A stretch of DNA of 5,345 nucleotides from Chlamydiota bacterium (GTDB lineage Bacteria; Chlamydiota; Chlamydiia; Chlamydiales; Criblamydiaceae): NCBI GenBank assembly GCA_021772365.1, contig JAJFMC010000035.1, forward strand, positions 1 to 5,345, given 5' to 3'. Numbering within the stretch: the stretch's first letter is position 1; the number at the start of each line of letters is the position of its first letter. A program made the position numbers and the translations under genes. Below, one piece after another: positions 4,625 to 5,345 of this stretch. The notes beneath the pieces were generated by a model. The model searched no databases and was not told the origin of the DNA. It saw only the letters and a list, made by a program, of their open reading frames with translations.

Positions 4625-5345
4625 ATGAATCTATCAGGACCATTCATACGTAAACCGATTATGACCACCCTAGTGATGGTTACTGTCATCGTTCTTGGGT
4701 GGCTTTCGTATACCCGCTTACCCGTCAGCGATATGCCTGATGTGGATTACCCGACAATTACCGTGACAGTTAACTACCCAGGAGCTACTGCTGAGCTGAT
4801 GGCAAACAACGTTGCCTTACCTCTAGAGCAGCAGTTCATGCAGATCGAAGGACTGAAAAATATCGTTTCTCAAAATACGATTGGCAGTACCACGATTGTT
4901 TTAATGTTTGATCTTTCTCGAAAGATCGATGGTGCTTCGACGGACGTTCAGGCTGCGATCTCACGTGCACAGTCGAATTTGCCGTCAAACCTACCGAATC
5001 AGCCGACTTACCGGACGGTCAATCCTTCAGACACACCGATCATTTTTATCTCCTTTTCATCGAAAACGATGCCACGATCCAAACTCTATGATTATGCAAA
5101 TACCTGGGTGGGGCAGAGAATCTCGATGATCAATGGTGTCTCACAAGTCATTGTTTATGGTGCTCCGTATGCTGTACGTGTGCAGATGGATCCTAATATT
5201 TTAAAATCTACCGACCTGACTCTGACGGATGTCGCGCAAGCCCTCGTAGATGGGAGCCCTGTCTTACCTCTAGGACAATTTGATGGGACGAAACGTGCGC
5301 CATTGATTAATGTAAATGGACAATTAGAAGACGCAGCAGCATATA
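4625..5345 (+). CDS. RND inner-membrane efflux pump, MdtB/MdtC-like (N-terminal part, runs off window)
   Basis: The first 240 codons of a proton-driven hydrophobe/amphiphile exporter; full-length members have about 1,000-1,050 residues, so roughly a quarter is visible. It begins MNLSGPFIRKPI, the normal N-terminus of the family, with TM1 at about 11-31. Then come LPVSDMPDVDYPTITV (32-47), YPGATAELMANNVALPLEQQ (51-70) and the porter segment LSRKIDGASTDVQAAISRAQ (97-116). These are followed by LPNQPTYRTVNPSDTPI (123-139), VYGAPYAVRVQMDP (177-190) and LTLTDVAQALVDG (198-210). The DLSRxIDGA..DVQAAI and PTYR.VNP.D.PI signatures are those I associate with the MdtB/MdtC/MuxB/MuxC branch. The catalytic Asp residues of TM4 lie outside the window. 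The start is 3 bases after the adaptor's TAA with little Shine-Dalgarno sequence, suggesting coupled translation. MdtBC-type pumps work as heteromers, so a second pump gene may follow. Substrates cannot be read from this sequence. Confidence 0.95.
   Translation, partial: MNLSGPFIRKPIMTTLVMVTVIVLGWLSYTRLPVSDMPDVDYPTITVTVNYPGATAELMANNVALPLEQQFMQIEGLKNIVSQNTIGSTTIVLMFDLSRKIDGASTDVQAAISRAQSNLPSNLPNQPTYRTVNPSDTPIIFISFSSKTMPRSKLYDYANTWVGQRISMINGVSQVIVYGAPYAVRVQMDPNILKSTDLTLTDVAQALVDGSPVLPLGQFDGTKRAPLINVNGQLEDAAAY

Noticed and set aside
4908..5129. A 73-codon plus-strand open frame inside the pump gene
   Set aside because: It overlaps the pump gene in a different frame. The pump frame matches RND motifs throughout this stretch, so the Arg/Ser-rich alternative is a shadow.
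1..5345. CRISPR array, toxin-antitoxin pair, defence island or integrase genes
   Set aside because: No regularly spaced direct repeats and no protein of those families were seen on either strand.

Overview
The window comes from a Gram-negative (diderm) bacterium. The 3' two thirds is a tripartite RND efflux operon: an outer-membrane channel, a periplasmic adaptor and an inner-membrane pump. Both exported components carry lipoprotein-type signal peptides. The cysteine-rich mature channel, moderate-to-low GC and very AT-rich intergenic DNA would fit an obligate or host-associated lineage such as an environmental Chlamydiota. That is a guess: no rRNA or other taxonomic marker is present.

Layout. 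Positions 1-345 hold a minus-strand, frame-broken coding remnant of unknown family, read through three frames in succession and followed by a small hairpin. Positions 345-527 are an AT-rich intergenic stretch with a possible promoter or operator. Positions 528-1430 encode a 300-residue cysteine-free protein of unknown function with one membrane span, an acidic middle and a very basic C-terminus. Positions 1431-1971 (541 bases) contain no convincing gene. They hold a strong hairpin at 1451-1484, which abuts a well-matched long inverted repeat (arms 1483-1548 and 1773-1837, about 87% matched by hand alignment) enclosing about 224 bases. After the repeat come an A10 tract and a probable promoter region with a perfect 14-bp palindrome just before the efflux operon.

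The efflux operon is tightly packed. The channel gene (1972-3483) is followed after 1 base by the adaptor gene (3485-4621), and after 3 bases by the pump gene (4625 to beyond the window end, 240 codons visible). Spacing implies one mRNA and translational coupling. The pump's N-terminal third most resembles the MdtB/MdtC/MuxB/MuxC branch of the hydrophobe/amphiphile RND exporters. In such systems the pump binds substrate from the periplasm or membrane, the adaptor links pump to channel, and the channel carries it across the outer membrane.

The least ordinary items are the long inverted repeat, whose two arms share an ATGTAGC core and look like diverged opposite-facing copies of one element; the unrecognised charge-segregated membrane protein; and the cysteine-rich N-terminus of the channel. 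I do not see clear evidence of a complete new multi-gene system here.
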